64,000 bases of DNA from Arsukibacterium indicum. GTDB lineage: Bacteria; Pseudomonadota; Gammaproteobacteria; Enterobacterales; Alteromonadaceae. The first letter of the stretch is position 1. Each line of letters starts with the position of its first letter. This document shows, one piece after another, positions 56,089 to 64,000 of the stretch. The translations under genes and the position numbers were made by a program. Location of the stretch: positions 186,001-250,000 of the forward strand of contig NZ_JAHRID010000006.1 in assembly GCF_019100565.1 (NCBI RefSeq), written 5' to 3'. The notes beneath the pieces were generated by a model. That model worked only from the letters and a program-made list of their open reading frames with translations. It made no database searches and was not told the DNA's origin.

Positions 56089-56128
56089 TTTTGTATGACT
56101 CTCCATTAAAAACAGAGATCACACCAGC

Positions 56129-56226
56129 TTGAGGAGTTAGCACCATCCCTCCGCCGGTATAATCCGGATCAGGTTCTAAGGGTTTGCCCGAAAGCATCTC
56201 AGCACCTTTACAGGTGCACCCCTTGG
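56129..56226 (-). promoter_or_regulatory. TPP riboswitch (THI element)
   Basis: The minus strand shows the full conserved order: GGGGTGC, GCTGAGA (56203-56197), AACCC, GAACCTGATCCGGATTATAC, CCGGCG and AGGGATGGTGC. These are the pyrimidine and pyrophosphate sensor helices of the TPP riboswitch. It lies about 40 nt before the receptor start codon, so ligand binding most likely blocks translation initiation. It controls the receptor/thiamine-binding/pnuT/kinase operon. Confidence 0.95.
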
Positions 56227-56360
56227 TTGCCGCGCAAGTGTAAAGCTTTTCTACTGTCGGGGCAAGCTGGCTGATTCAGCGGTCAACGCATTTTTTAAAT
56301 CGCAGACTATACTCACTGCGGGCCTAAACATTTCCGTTGCGCCTGGCAAGGAGCAGAAAA

Positions 56361-57137
56361 ATGAGCAGAGACACCGATATGGCACACCTGCATCCGGTTT
56401 TCCGGCATAAAGTCGCATTACTACTGCAGGATCTGGCACACGCTAATTTACCGTTCAGGGTGTTTGAAAGCTTTCGTTCACCGGGGCGTCAGCGCGAGTT
56501 ATATGGCCAGGGCCGCAGTAAACCCGGCCCACGGGTTACCAATGCTGATGCCTGGAGCTCAATGCATCAATATGGCGTGGCCGCTGATTTTGTATTGTAT
56601 ATTGATGGAAAATGGAGCTGGGACGATAGCGGCGAGCGTAAAAAGTGGTGGCAGCAATTGCACAAACTTGCCGGCAAACATGGCTTGCAGCCACTAAGCT
56701 GGGAGCTGCCTCATTTACAACTGCAAAACTTAAGCCTGGCACAACTGCAAGCCGGCGACTATCCGCCTGATGGCGACGCTGACTGGGCCGAAAATCTGCA
56801 GCAAGCCATAGTTAACTGGCAGGGCTTGCCGCCTGCCCCACCATTGCCATCTGGTTTGCCAGCGCGGCCGCCGCTACCGGCAGAAGCAACCACTGACAAC
56901 ACTGGCAGTAACATATTAGCCAGCCTTTCCACTATAAAAGCACGGGTTACCGCCAGAGACGGCCTGCGGTTAAGAGCCGGGCCCGGCACCAGCTTTGAGA
57001 TCAAAACGACATTACCCAGCGGCCAGCTGGTAAATGTCATGAAACAGAACGGTGACTGGAGTCAGGTAGATTTGCAAGGCGATGGCCTGGCAGATGGTTA
57101 CTGCCATAGCGGTTTTTTGCAGCCATTGCCAGGCTGA
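56361..57137 (+). CDS. M15-family metallopeptidase with C-terminal SH3 domain
   Basis: The 258-aa protein has an endolysin-like M15 peptidase domain (about 1-135). FESFRSPGRQRELY precedes the zinc motif SMHQYGVAADF (His and Asp), and WELPHLQL supplies the catalytic Glu and third ligand. A proline-rich linker leads to a bacterial SH3 domain (about 195-257, RVTARDGLRLRAGPGTSFEI). Such enzymes cut peptide crosslinks in peptidoglycan. No signal peptide or lipobox is visible, which is odd for a chromosomal wall hydrolase. AAGGAG seven bases upstream supports the ATG at 56361. No phage genes flank it. Confidence 0.78.
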   Translation: MSRDTDMAHLHPVFRHKVALLLQDLAHANLPFRVFESFRSPGRQRELYGQGRSKPGPRVTNADAWSSMHQYGVAADFVLYIDGKWSWDDSGERKKWWQQLHKLAGKHGLQPLSWELPHLQLQNLSLAQLQAGDYPPDGDADWAENLQQAIVNWQGLPPAPPLPSGLPARPPLPAEATTDNTGSNILASLSTIKARVTARDGLRLRAGPGTSFEIKTTLPSGQLVNVMKQNGDWSQVDLQGDGLADGYCHSGFLQPLPG

Positions 57138-57157
57138 ACAGCCCGGACGTTCAAGCG

Positions 57158-58501
57158 TTACAACCCCAGATACCAGGTAGCAATAGAGAAATACAATACC
57201 ACCCCGGCGACATCGGCGATGGAGGTGATTAACGGGCCGCTGGCGGTGGCGGGGTCGAGCTTTAAACGGCTGAGCAAAAAGGGTAACGACAAGCCAACCA
57301 GACTGCCGACCATGACTACCAGCATCATGGTGGCGGCCACGACGATAGCAATATCATAACCACCGCGCCACCAGCCCAGCCATACCACAGCAAATGCCAT
57401 GGTAGCGCCAAGTAAACCGGCTACCAGGCACTCTTTGGCCAGTAATGAGCCCCAGTCGCGCAATTTAACATCACCGGTAGCCAGGGCCCGCACCATTAAG
57501 GTGCCCGACTGTGCGCCAGCATTGCCGCTACTGGCTATCAATAACGGCAGAAAGAACAACAGCGCCAGATAGCTGGCAATAGTCTGTTCAAAATAGGCGA
57601 TACCGGCGCCGGAGAAAATATTACCAAATACCAGTACCACCAGCCAAAACACACGCTTGCGATACAGCAATCCAATACTGGCGTCTTTAACATTGCCGTC
57701 CAGTTTGCCGATGGTGGCTGTTTTATGAAAATCTTCTGTCGCCTCCTCTGCGGCGACGTCCATCGCATCATCGTAGGTAACAATGCCTACCATCTGCTGC
57801 TGCGCATTTAAAATCGGTAGCGCCAGCAAGTCATATCTGGCTACCATTGCCGCCACCTGCTCCTGTGCCATGTCCACCGTGGCATAGATAGGATCATGGT
57901 TCATCAACTCATCTACCAGCATGGTAGCCGGCGCCAGAATAAGCTCACGCAGTGACACCACGCCAATCAACTTACGCTGCTCATCCACTACATAAGCAGA
58001 ATAGATGGTTTCTTTGTCAGGCGCTTCGCGACGCAGCACATCCAGCGCATCCCGCACGTTAATATCTGGTGCCAGAATGGCGTAGTCTGAGGTCATAATT
58101 GCGCCAGCCGTTCCTTCCTGATGGCTGGATAACAGCAGCAGGTCCTCGCGCTCAGCCTGAGCCAGAGCCGGCAGCAACATTTCACGCTGCTCGTCGGTTA
58201 AACGGTTAAATAAATCGGCGCGCTCATCTGACGACATCTGGCGGATGATCGGGGCCAGTTTGCGCCGACTGATTTTTATCGCCAACGCCACCTGCACTTC
58301 AGCTGGCAGATAACCAAATACCTCAGCCTGCTCCGCCCGGCGCAGAGCTGCAAGCAACATCCACAGATGCTCAAGTGAAAATTCACTGATCGCCGCGGCA
58401 TAGTCTGCCGGATGCACGTCCTCCAGCTGATCCTGCAGCAACTGCACTGTATTATTTTCCAGCGCTGAGCGCAGCCGGTAAATCAGGTCAGGTAATTCCA
58501 T
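57158..58501 (-). CDS. mgtE: Magnesium transporter MgtE
   Basis: The 447-aa protein has the cytosolic N domain (helical superhelix, about 1-130), two CBS domains (about 135-255) and five C-terminal membrane helices carrying FFLPLLIASSGNAGAQSGTLMVRAL and LDPATASGPLITSIADVAGVVLY, the latter with the ion-pore aspartate. It is a Mg2+ channel gated by intracellular Mg2+. In related genomes mgtE often follows npr directly; here they are about 11 kb apart. No M-box is recognisable upstream. Confidence 0.94.
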   Translation of the reverse strand: MELPDLIYRLRSALENNTVQLLQDQLEDVHPADYAAAISEFSLEHLWMLLAALRRAEQAEVFGYLPAEVQVALAIKISRRKLAPIIRQMSSDERADLFNRLTDEQREMLLPALAQAEREDLLLLSSHQEGTAGAIMTSDYAILAPDINVRDALDVLRREAPDKETIYSAYVVDEQRKLIGVVSLRELILAPATMLVDELMNHDPIYATVDMAQEQVAAMVARYDLLALPILNAQQQMVGIVTYDDAMDVAAEEATEDFHKTATIGKLDGNVKDASIGLLYRKRVFWLVVLVFGNIFSGAGIAYFEQTIASYLALLFFLPLLIASSGNAGAQSGTLMVRALATGDVKLRDWGSLLAKECLVAGLLGATMAFAVVWLGWWRGGYDIAIVVAATMMLVVMVGSLVGLSLPFLLSRLKLDPATASGPLITSIADVAGVVLYFSIATWYLGL

Positions 58502-58821
58502 GGCAACCTCTTATCTCAGGCGTGACAAGCTCATTTAAGTATGCCCCACCAAATACAGACATAGCTTATTAAGCGTAATTTCATAAAGCTGCAGTCATAC
58601 TCGTTATCAACGCTTGTAAGCTACATTACCATCTTACGCTGAGCTTACAAGGCGCTTCATCGATCGCTTAACTGAAATAACATATTGCTTATTAAGTAAA
58701 ATTTAACCATCATTTTAAAATCTGGCGACAAGGATAACAATCAGGGCACAGCAAAAATTAACATTACAGATACCGCCGCTCTGCTACTATGCCAATGCGG
58801 AAGCTTTTTACCGGACTCTTT
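58502..58821. other. Intergenic region between mgtE and the unknown/MscS/Omp85 set
   Basis: These 320 bp hold no credible gene. They contain a perfect 10-bp inverted repeat CTTGTAAGCT / AGCTTACAAG (58613-58622 and 58642-58651) and two copies of GCTTATTAAG (58564-58573 and 58687-58696) on either side of it. They must carry the promoters of two divergent units. The layout suggests regulator binding, but none can be named. Confidence 0.45.
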
Positions 58822-59637
58822 ATGCAACCACAACATAGCAACAATACAACAGCACTGGCGCCCTGGTGGCTACCCATTGCCCTTACCAATGGCCAATGCT
58901 GGCAATATACCGTTGGTCCGCTGATATTATTTTTGCAAAGATTACCTACTGAATGGTTGCTGGGCTATACCATCCAAAGTGAACAGGAGGAGCGCTATCA
59001 GCTGGCCAGTCAGCAAGCTGAGCGGCTGCCTCAGTTGGATAACTTACAACGTTTTGTTTTCCGGGAGTCGCCAGCTCAGTTTTGCCTGACCCCTAAATTA
59101 CTCGACCGGCCCGTGGTTGTGAAAACCCGCACCAAAATCAGTATCCCCCCGGCACAGCAAGCCGTGTTTTATATCAGTTCACCTGTGATGGTAGAAGTAA
59201 ATGTATTGCAACCCCAGTGCAATCTGACAAATATCAGCAGTCAGCGCCTGTCTGATACCTGGTTTGGCCCCTCTACGTTGCATGGTGAGCTGTGCTACGC
59301 AGACAAGACTCAGGCCCGCCATAACCGGCAAGAAATACCGGCACGGCCACATCGCGCAGTTACCGCTATTACTATCGAAAATAATGCCGATACCATGTTG
59401 GAGCTGGACAAATTAAGTATTCCGGTACCTTACCTGGCGCTATATGGTTTGCATGATGGAACACTCTGGACTGACCCGATCACCTTACAACACGACGGCA
59501 ATCTGGCGCTGACCCGGTTTAAAATAACGAAGCAGTTACCGGCTGGCGTTACCGCGGCAGCCCGGGTAGCAGAGCCACGGCAGCATATTGAAAAACAGGG
59601 ACTGTTCAGGGCCTTTACCGGTATGTTTAATGACTAA
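58822..59637 (+). CDS. Uncharacterised protein encoded with an MscS channel (DUF432-like)
   Basis: The 271-aa protein has no signal peptide or membrane helix and appears rich in beta-strand (FYISSPVMVEVNVL, TWFGPSTLHGELCYAD, TAITIENNADTMLELDKLSIPV). Its size, composition and place directly before an MscS gene recall DUF432 proteins, which are known as MscS neighbours mainly in archaea. This is a tentative match. GGA lies six bases before the ATG at 58822; ATG codons at 58789 and 58795 are in frame but lack a ribosome-binding site. The mscS gene follows after 15 bp, so a regulatory link is inferred. Confidence 0.6.
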   Translation: MQPQHSNNTTALAPWWLPIALTNGQCWQYTVGPLILFLQRLPTEWLLGYTIQSEQEERYQLASQQAERLPQLDNLQRFVFRESPAQFCLTPKLLDRPVVVKTRTKISIPPAQQAVFYISSPVMVEVNVLQPQCNLTNISSQRLSDTWFGPSTLHGELCYADKTQARHNRQEIPARPHRAVTAITIENNADTMLELDKLSIPVPYLALYGLHDGTLWTDPITLQHDGNLALTRFKITKQLPAGVTAAARVAEPRQHIEKQGLFRAFTGMFND

Positions 59638-59652
59638 CAGGAGCCGCTGATA

Positions 59653-60507
59653 ATGGAGCAATTTACCGCCTTTTTGCGGTCTGAACAGATGGTTAATATG
59701 TTGCAGGCTGCCATTTTGCTTGGCGCCGGCTTATTGCTGGCAAGCCTGGCAAGTCGTGGCGTACAGAAGCTGGTTAGCCGCAATTTCTCTCAGCACCACG
59801 CAGTGTTGTTTAAACGATTAGTTTACTGGCTGGTGTTGGCGTTATTTTTTGCTTCAGCGTTACGTCAACTTGGATTTTCGCTGGGGGTGTTGCTCGGCGC
59901 AGCCGGTGTGCTGTCGGTTGCTATTGGCTTTGCCTCACAAACATCGGCCTCCAATCTGATTAGCGGCTTGTTTCTGATTGGTGAAAGGCCGTTTCAACTT
60001 GGTGATGTTATTAAAGTGGGAAATACCACCGGCGAAGTGTTGTCGATTGATTTGCTGTCAGTAAAACTGCGTACTTTTGATAACCTGTATGTCCGGATCC
60101 CAAACGAAAGCCTGATCAAAACTGAAATGATCAACATGACCCGCTTTCCCATCCGGCGGTTTGATTTAATGATTGGCGTCGCGTACAAAGAGAATATCAG
60201 CAAAGTACGTCAGATATTACAGCAAGTGGCAGATGCTAATCCACTTAGCCTGGATGAGCCGGCACCACTGTTTATTTTTAACGGCTTCGCTGACTCCTCG
60301 CTGAGTATTCAGTTCAGTGTCTGGACCAAACGGGAAAACTTCCGTGATTTACGCAATAGTATTCAGGAGGAAGTTAAAATCGCGTTTGACCAGGCAGGTA
60401 TCGAAATTCCGTTTCCGCAACGCACAGTAATTTTTGGTCAGGGGTCGGCACCGGTTACCATTAATACAGCAACTGGCGCCAGCACATCTGCAGAGCAGGA
60501 GGACTAA
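59653..60507 (+). CDS. mscS: Small-conductance mechanosensitive channel
   Basis: The 284-aa protein has three N-terminal helices. The pore-lining helix region is LLGAAGVLSVAIGFASQTSA with SNLISGLFLIGERPFQLGDVI after it, and a cytoplasmic beta/alpha vestibule follows (VRIPNESLIKTEMINMTRFP, SIQFSVWTKRENF). These are the core MscS features; length matches E. coli MscS (286 aa). It releases solutes on hypo-osmotic shock. It is the middle gene of a three-gene set with an unknown cytosolic protein and a small Omp85. Confidence 0.9.
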   Translation: MEQFTAFLRSEQMVNMLQAAILLGAGLLLASLASRGVQKLVSRNFSQHHAVLFKRLVYWLVLALFFASALRQLGFSLGVLLGAAGVLSVAIGFASQTSASNLISGLFLIGERPFQLGDVIKVGNTTGEVLSIDLLSVKLRTFDNLYVRIPNESLIKTEMINMTRFPIRRFDLMIGVAYKENISKVRQILQQVADANPLSLDEPAPLFIFNGFADSSLSIQFSVWTKRENFRDLRNSIQEEVKIAFDQAGIEIPFPQRTVIFGQGSAPVTINTATGASTSAEQED

Positions 60508-60512
60508 GCCAT

Positions 60513-62153
60513 ATGCGAGCTAGTCGTCTGTCAGTTATTTTTGTGCTATTTGCCAACATTATGCTTAATGAAGCTTACCCGGCAACAGATGCCGACTGCA
60601 CCCGTTTATTTGATATGGCAGATATACAGAATGCCAGCCTGACCATCAGCGCTATTCATTTTGACCAGCAAAATGTGTTTGATCTGTCCGAACCCGGTAC
60701 CTTTTGGTTGCATCGTTTTGCCAACTACAGCCATATTATTTCTAAAGAAGTCACTATCGCTAACGATTTGCTGTTTCAGCCAGAAAGCCCGTTAAATTTA
60801 GCTGAGCTGGCTGAAACCGAGCGTATTTTGCGGGGTCGCAGCTATATTCGTGATGCCGACGTTAAGGTAAGCCTGTACTGCCCAGAAAACAATACCGTTG
60901 AGGTACTGGTTACAACCTGGGATAACTGGTCACTGCTTCCCAAAATAGACTTCTCCAGCGAGGGCGGGGCAACAGAATACTCTATTGGCATAGCCGAAGA
61001 TAACCTGCTGGGCACCGGCAACCAATTACAACTGGACTACGCGAAGGACGCTGAACGTACCGGCTATTTATTTAGTTTTGCCAGCCCGAACATCCTGGGC
61101 AGTCACTGGCAGGCACTAACCCGCTACGCCAATAATTCTGATGGCGAAAGCTATCAGTTTAATATTCAGCGGCCGTTTTACCGGCTTAGCTCCCCCTGGG
61201 CAGTAAGCTTTGATGTATACAAAGACAAGCAACAAATAAACGACTATGTCTTAGGAGAAAAGGTTAACCAGTACGATCGCACCCAGCAAGGTTTTACCAG
61301 CTTTATTGGCTGGCGTCTGGCTGGCAACAGTAAACGCATTCATCGACTGAACAGTGGCGTAACTCTGGAAGATGTCAGTTTTATTGAAAATGAAGATACG
61401 TTATTTGATTTACCGGCCGAACGTAACCTGTCCAGAGTCTGGGTTGAATATCAGCTGCTGGAAGATCAGTATCGCAAGCTGTACAACATTAACCAGTTTA
61501 ACCGGGTTGAAGATATTAACCTGGGCTGGCAAGCCTACCTGAGGTTGGGCATGCTGCAACAAGGGCTGGGAGCCGATGCCAGCGGCTGGCAGGTAGATGC
61601 CGCAGTTGAAAAAGCCTGGTCGTTACACCATGACGTCTGGCTGCTGGCCAGTTTCCGCTACCATGGCTTGAAAATGGCCGACTTACGCCAACAGCTGATC
61701 AGCACGCACTGGCAAATGGTGTATCAGCTAAACCGGCAAAGCAGTGTCGTCGGTATTCTGGATTTACAACGTGGCAAAGATTTATTCGCCGATGAGGCAT
61801 TGTATCTAGGTGGCGACACCGGCTTAAGGGCCTTTCCATTATTTTACCAGCGTGGTGATAACAGAATGGTTGCCACAGCCGAGTATCGTTATTACACCGA
61901 CTGGAATATCCTGCATATCTTTGACGTGGGTTTTGCCGGTTTTGCCGATGCAGGTCGCAGCTGGGGGGCAGAGCAACGTGGCGAAAATGAAATTGATGAT
62001 AATATTTTATACGGCGTCGGTGTCGGTGTCCGTCTTCTATCTACTCATTCCAGCCGCGGCACTATGGTGCATATTGATTTAACCCGCCCGGTTACCGACA
62101 ACCCCGAGCTTGGTAGCTGGCAGTGGCGGATCACTGCCAAGAGACGTTTTTAA
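60513..62153 (+). CDS. Small Omp85-family outer-membrane protein (one POTRA-like domain)
   Basis: The 546-aa protein has a signal peptide ending near NEAYPATDA. One POTRA-like domain follows (about 85-140, LNLAELAETERILRGRSYIRDADVKVSLY), then a 16-strand-type barrel with LYLGGDTGLRAFP and VGFAGFADAGRSWG, which resemble Omp85 motifs, and a terminal ITAKRRF. BamA and TamA have five and three POTRA domains, so this is a distinct short form. It follows mscS by 5 bp. The role could be insertion or export of a specific protein or lipid; nothing in the sequence decides this. Confidence 0.72.
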   Translation: MRASRLSVIFVLFANIMLNEAYPATDADCTRLFDMADIQNASLTISAIHFDQQNVFDLSEPGTFWLHRFANYSHIISKEVTIANDLLFQPESPLNLAELAETERILRGRSYIRDADVKVSLYCPENNTVEVLVTTWDNWSLLPKIDFSSEGGATEYSIGIAEDNLLGTGNQLQLDYAKDAERTGYLFSFASPNILGSHWQALTRYANNSDGESYQFNIQRPFYRLSSPWAVSFDVYKDKQQINDYVLGEKVNQYDRTQQGFTSFIGWRLAGNSKRIHRLNSGVTLEDVSFIENEDTLFDLPAERNLSRVWVEYQLLEDQYRKLYNINQFNRVEDINLGWQAYLRLGMLQQGLGADASGWQVDAAVEKAWSLHHDVWLLASFRYHGLKMADLRQQLISTHWQMVYQLNRQSSVVGILDLQRGKDLFADEALYLGGDTGLRAFPLFYQRGDNRMVATAEYRYYTDWNILHIFDVGFAGFADAGRSWGAEQRGENEIDDNILYGVGVGVRLLSTHSSRGTMVHIDLTRPVTDNPELGSWQWRITAKRRF

Positions 62154-62159
62154 CGCAAT

Positions 62160-62969
62160 TTAATGCTGACACAGACTACAGAAAACCGTCGTGCGCTGGC
62201 CCAGCTTTATCTCAGTCAATGGCTGCTGACAATTCACACAAGGCTGGCCGCCCCGGCCATACACTAATAATTGTTGTTTAAAATAACCTGGCTTGCCATC
62301 AGCCTGGCTGAAGTCTTTTAACGTAGTGCCGCCCTGCACAATTGCTGCCGCCAGAGTTTCTTTTATGACGGTGCTCAGCAGCGCAAGTTTATCGTCAGCA
62401 ACACTGTTAGCTGGCGCGGTAGGTGAAATACCAGCTTTAAACAAGGCCTCGTTAGCGTAAATATTACCCACCCCTACTACCACCTTATTATCCATCACTA
62501 CCAGTTTTATGGCAGCTGAGCGTTTACCACAAGCATCAACCAGCGTCTGGGCGCTAAAGTCACTGGTTAGTGGTTCAGGGCCTAAAGCAGCCAGCAGCGG
62601 ATGCTGTTGATCTTTCGCCTGCCACAGTACGGCACCAAAACGGCGGGTATCGTTTAACCGTAGTATTTTGTTATTGGATAGCAGTAAATCCAGATGATCA
62701 TGTTTACCGGGCGGCGAATCACCGGCCACCACCTTCAAATGCCCTGACATGCCAAGATGCAGAATAATCTCACCTGCTGGCAGGCGGATTAACAAATACT
62801 TGGCACGGCGTGTCACTGCTAGTATCGGCTGGTTCGATAACTCAATCACTTCATCCGGGATCCACCAGCGCAGCTGGCGCTGACGGGCGACTACACCGAC
62901 AAGCTGCTGATTTTCCAAATAAGGACTAATGCCTAAACGGGATACTTCTACTTCGGGTAATTCCGGCAC
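62160..62969 (-). CDS. mutM: Formamidopyrimidine-DNA glycosylase
   Basis: The 269-aa enzyme removes 8-oxoguanine and related lesions and cleaves the strand. The N-terminal PELPEVE carries the catalytic Pro and Glu; the H2TH region includes VVVGVGNIYANEALF; and the C-terminal zinc finger has CVNCQQ and FCSLCQ, with Lys in TLKDF nearby. Location close to rpmB-rpmG is conserved in gammaproteobacteria. Confidence 0.96.
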   Translation of the reverse strand: MPELPEVEVSRLGISPYLENQQLVGVVARQRQLRWWIPDEVIELSNQPILAVTRRAKYLLIRLPAGEIILHLGMSGHLKVVAGDSPPGKHDHLDLLLSNNKILRLNDTRRFGAVLWQAKDQQHPLLAALGPEPLTSDFSAQTLVDACGKRSAAIKLVVMDNKVVVGVGNIYANEALFKAGISPTAPANSVADDKLALLSTVIKETLAAAIVQGGTTLKDFSQADGKPGYFKQQLLVYGRGGQPCVNCQQPLTEIKLGQRTTVFCSLCQH

Positions 62970-62988
62970 TACTGTTACTCCAATAAAA

Positions 62989-63471
62989 TCAGTCCAGCAT
63001 AAATAATTGCTCAGCTTGTTGGCGGCTCAGCTGATAAAACTGGTTATCTCCGGCCTGTTGCAACAGGTACTGGTTATTACCGTCGTTATTGTCTGCAACA
63101 TTGGCCGGATAGAGCAGCCAGATCACCGGGCTCGACTTACCAACCAGCTGGACACTGGCTTGTGCCACCGGCACCCGGCTTTGCATCGGCACAGCCTCTA
63201 CCGGTATCAGTTGGCTGTGCTGCCAGGCCAGTGCCAGTTGTGCCGGGTCAATATTGTCAGCTGTCGGTTGTATTTGCCACTGTGGTCCGGCCTTCACCAG
63301 GCGCTTGCTGGCAAAGCCTATCATTAGCAGCTGAGCATCTGATGGAATAAGCCGGTGCTCCGTAGCCATTTTCTGTTGCAAGCGTTGCGGAATGCCATAC
63401 AACACAAACATCAGAATAAGCACGGCAAAAATCAGCACGTTATTCCAGTTGCGACGCGAGAGTTTTAACAT
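62989..63471 (-). CDS. Membrane-anchored protein of unknown function
   Basis: The 160-aa protein has one N-terminal helix (VLIFAVLILMFVLYGI, about 13-28) and a predicted periplasmic domain of mixed alpha/beta composition. No motif or family is recognised. It lies 19 bp upstream of mutM on the same strand and is probably co-transcribed with it. Confidence 0.65.
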   Translation of the reverse strand: MLKLSRRNWNNVLIFAVLILMFVLYGIPQRLQQKMATEHRLIPSDAQLLMIGFASKRLVKAGPQWQIQPTADNIDPAQLALAWQHSQLIPVEAVPMQSRVPVAQASVQLVGKSSPVIWLLYPANVADNNDGNNQYLLQQAGDNQFYQLSRQQAEQLFMLD

Positions 63472-63549
63472 AGCTATATTTTCTGCATAAGGGCAGAACC
63501 TGTCTGCTTAGGGGCAGCGGCATAGTAACTTAGGCGGGGTGTAAAAAGC

Positions 63550-63574
63550 AAAAACCCGGCTAAGGCCGGGTTTT
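63550..63574 (-). terminator. Terminator of rpmB-rpmG
   Basis: Ten-base arms AAAACCCGGC / GCCGGGTTTT with a 4-nt loop lie 9 bp after the rpmG stop codon. On the minus strand the stem ends in a run of five T residues, a standard intrinsic terminator. Confidence 0.85.
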
Positions 63575-63582
63575 CAGGTCGA

Positions 63583-63738
63583 TTACTTGATTTTCGCTTC
63601 TTTGAAAATCACGTGCTTACGCACTTTAGGATCGAACTTTTTAATTTCCATTTTTTCTGGCATGGTACGCTTGTTCTTCGTTGTAGTGTAGAAGAAGCCA
63701 GTACCGGCAGAAGAAACTAAACGGATTTTATCGCGCAT
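63583..63738 (-). CDS. rpmG: 50S ribosomal protein L33
   Basis: The 51-aa protein reads [20 protein letters not shown] at the start, then [19 protein letters not shown] and [12 protein letters not shown] at the end, the full L33 pattern. It lacks the zinc-binding cysteines found in some paralogues, the usual zinc-free form in gammaproteobacteria. It follows rpmB by 11 bp in the conserved rpmBG pair and is followed by a terminator. Confidence 0.97.
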   Translation of the reverse strand: MRDKIRLVSSAGTGFFYTTTKNKRTMPEKMEIKKFDPKVRKHVIFKEAKIK

Positions 63739-63749
63739 GTGTTAATTCC

Positions 63750-63986
63750 TTATACCTTGTGACCGTTGGCACGAACGTCTACTAACACAGCGTCGATACC
63801 TTTCTTGTCAATAATACGCATACCACGGGTGGTAGTACGTAAAGTAACAAAACGGTTTTCGCTTTCAACCCAGAAACGGTGAGTTTGCAGGTTAGGCAGG
63901 AAACGGCGCTTTGTCGCGTTGTTGGCGTGCGAACGACGGTTACCTACCATCGGACCTTTGCCAGTTACTTGGCATACTCTAGACAT
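63750..63986 (-). CDS. rpmB: 50S ribosomal protein L28
   Basis: The 78-aa protein has the L28 pattern [38 protein letters not shown] and [18 protein letters not shown]. Like E. coli L28 it has no cysteine pairs for zinc. GGAG precedes its ATG at the window edge. The promoter lies outside the window. Confidence 0.98.
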   Translation of the reverse strand: MSRVCQVTGKGPMVGNRRSHANNATKRRFLPNLQTHRFWVESENRFVTLRTTTRGMRIIDKKGIDAVLVDVRANGHKV

Positions 63987-64000
63987 GTCTATATTTCTCC

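Noticed and set aside
56361-57137. Prophage remnant around the M15 peptidase
   Set aside because: No integrase, capsid, holin or attachment-site repeats are visible on either side.
58502-58700. M-box Mg2+ riboswitch before mgtE
   Set aside because: The inverted repeat and flanking repeats do not match the M-box consensus order or length.

Overview
The window looks like a chromosomal segment of a free-living gammaproteobacterium of the Alteromonadales/Chromatiaceae type, such as Rheinheimera, Arsukibacterium or Alishewanella. This is inferred from gene content and order. It carries a cytochrome bc1 set next to rpsI-rplM and sspAB, the mla/kds/lpt/rpoN/PTS-Ntr cluster, a TonB receptor under a TPP riboswitch, and an Mrp antiporter with a fused A subunit. 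I saw no tRNA, rRNA, CRISPR array, insertion sequence or prophage block.

Layout. 1-8.9 kb: the end of a transporter-fused hybrid histidine kinase; a tight four-gene cassette (ATP-grasp-like protein, HlyD-type adaptor, DHA2 exporter, GCS2/YbdK ligase); then a convergent LuxR-type response regulator that is the likely kinase partner. 8.9-14 kb: a TonB receptor divergent from a GntP permease and a MetX-like lipoprotein. 14.1-16 kb: a small solute-binding protein and a TPR protein. 16-19.8 kb: FbpABC-type ferric iron importer with a candidate Fur box. 19.8-23.9 kb: a membrane-anchored TlpA-like protein, mgsA, and the divergent ilvC/ilvY pair. 23.9-30 kb: sspAB, petABC, rplM-rpsI and zapE, all on the minus strand. 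30.1-33.3 kb: zapG, degQ and degS.

33.3-45.9 kb is the conserved envelope block. mlaFEDCB-ibaG-murA runs left. yrbG-kdsD-kdsC-lptC-lptA-lptB-rpoN-hpf-ptsN-rapZ-npr runs right. Two near-consensus sigma70 promoters on opposite strands occupy the same roughly 35 bp between them. 45.9-51.7 kb: six-gene Mrp Na+/H+ antiporter operon. 52-56.2 kb: a 60-aa HTH protein, then a thiamine salvage operon (TPP riboswitch, TonB receptor, thiamine-binding-like protein, PnuC/PnuT, APH-fold kinase). 56.3-62.2 kb: M15 peptidase with SH3 domain, mgtE, and a three-gene set (unknown protein, MscS channel, small Omp85). 62.2-64 kb: mutM, a small membrane protein, and rpmG-rpmB.

The best candidate for an undescribed system is the four-gene cassette at 3444-8244. 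It pairs two probable ATP-dependent carboxylate-amine ligases with a complete inner-membrane export pair, which suggests synthesis and secretion of a small peptide-like compound. Next in interest are the DUF432-like/MscS/Omp85 set, the TonB receptor/GntP/MetX-lipoprotein locus, and the overlapping divergent mla/lpt promoters.
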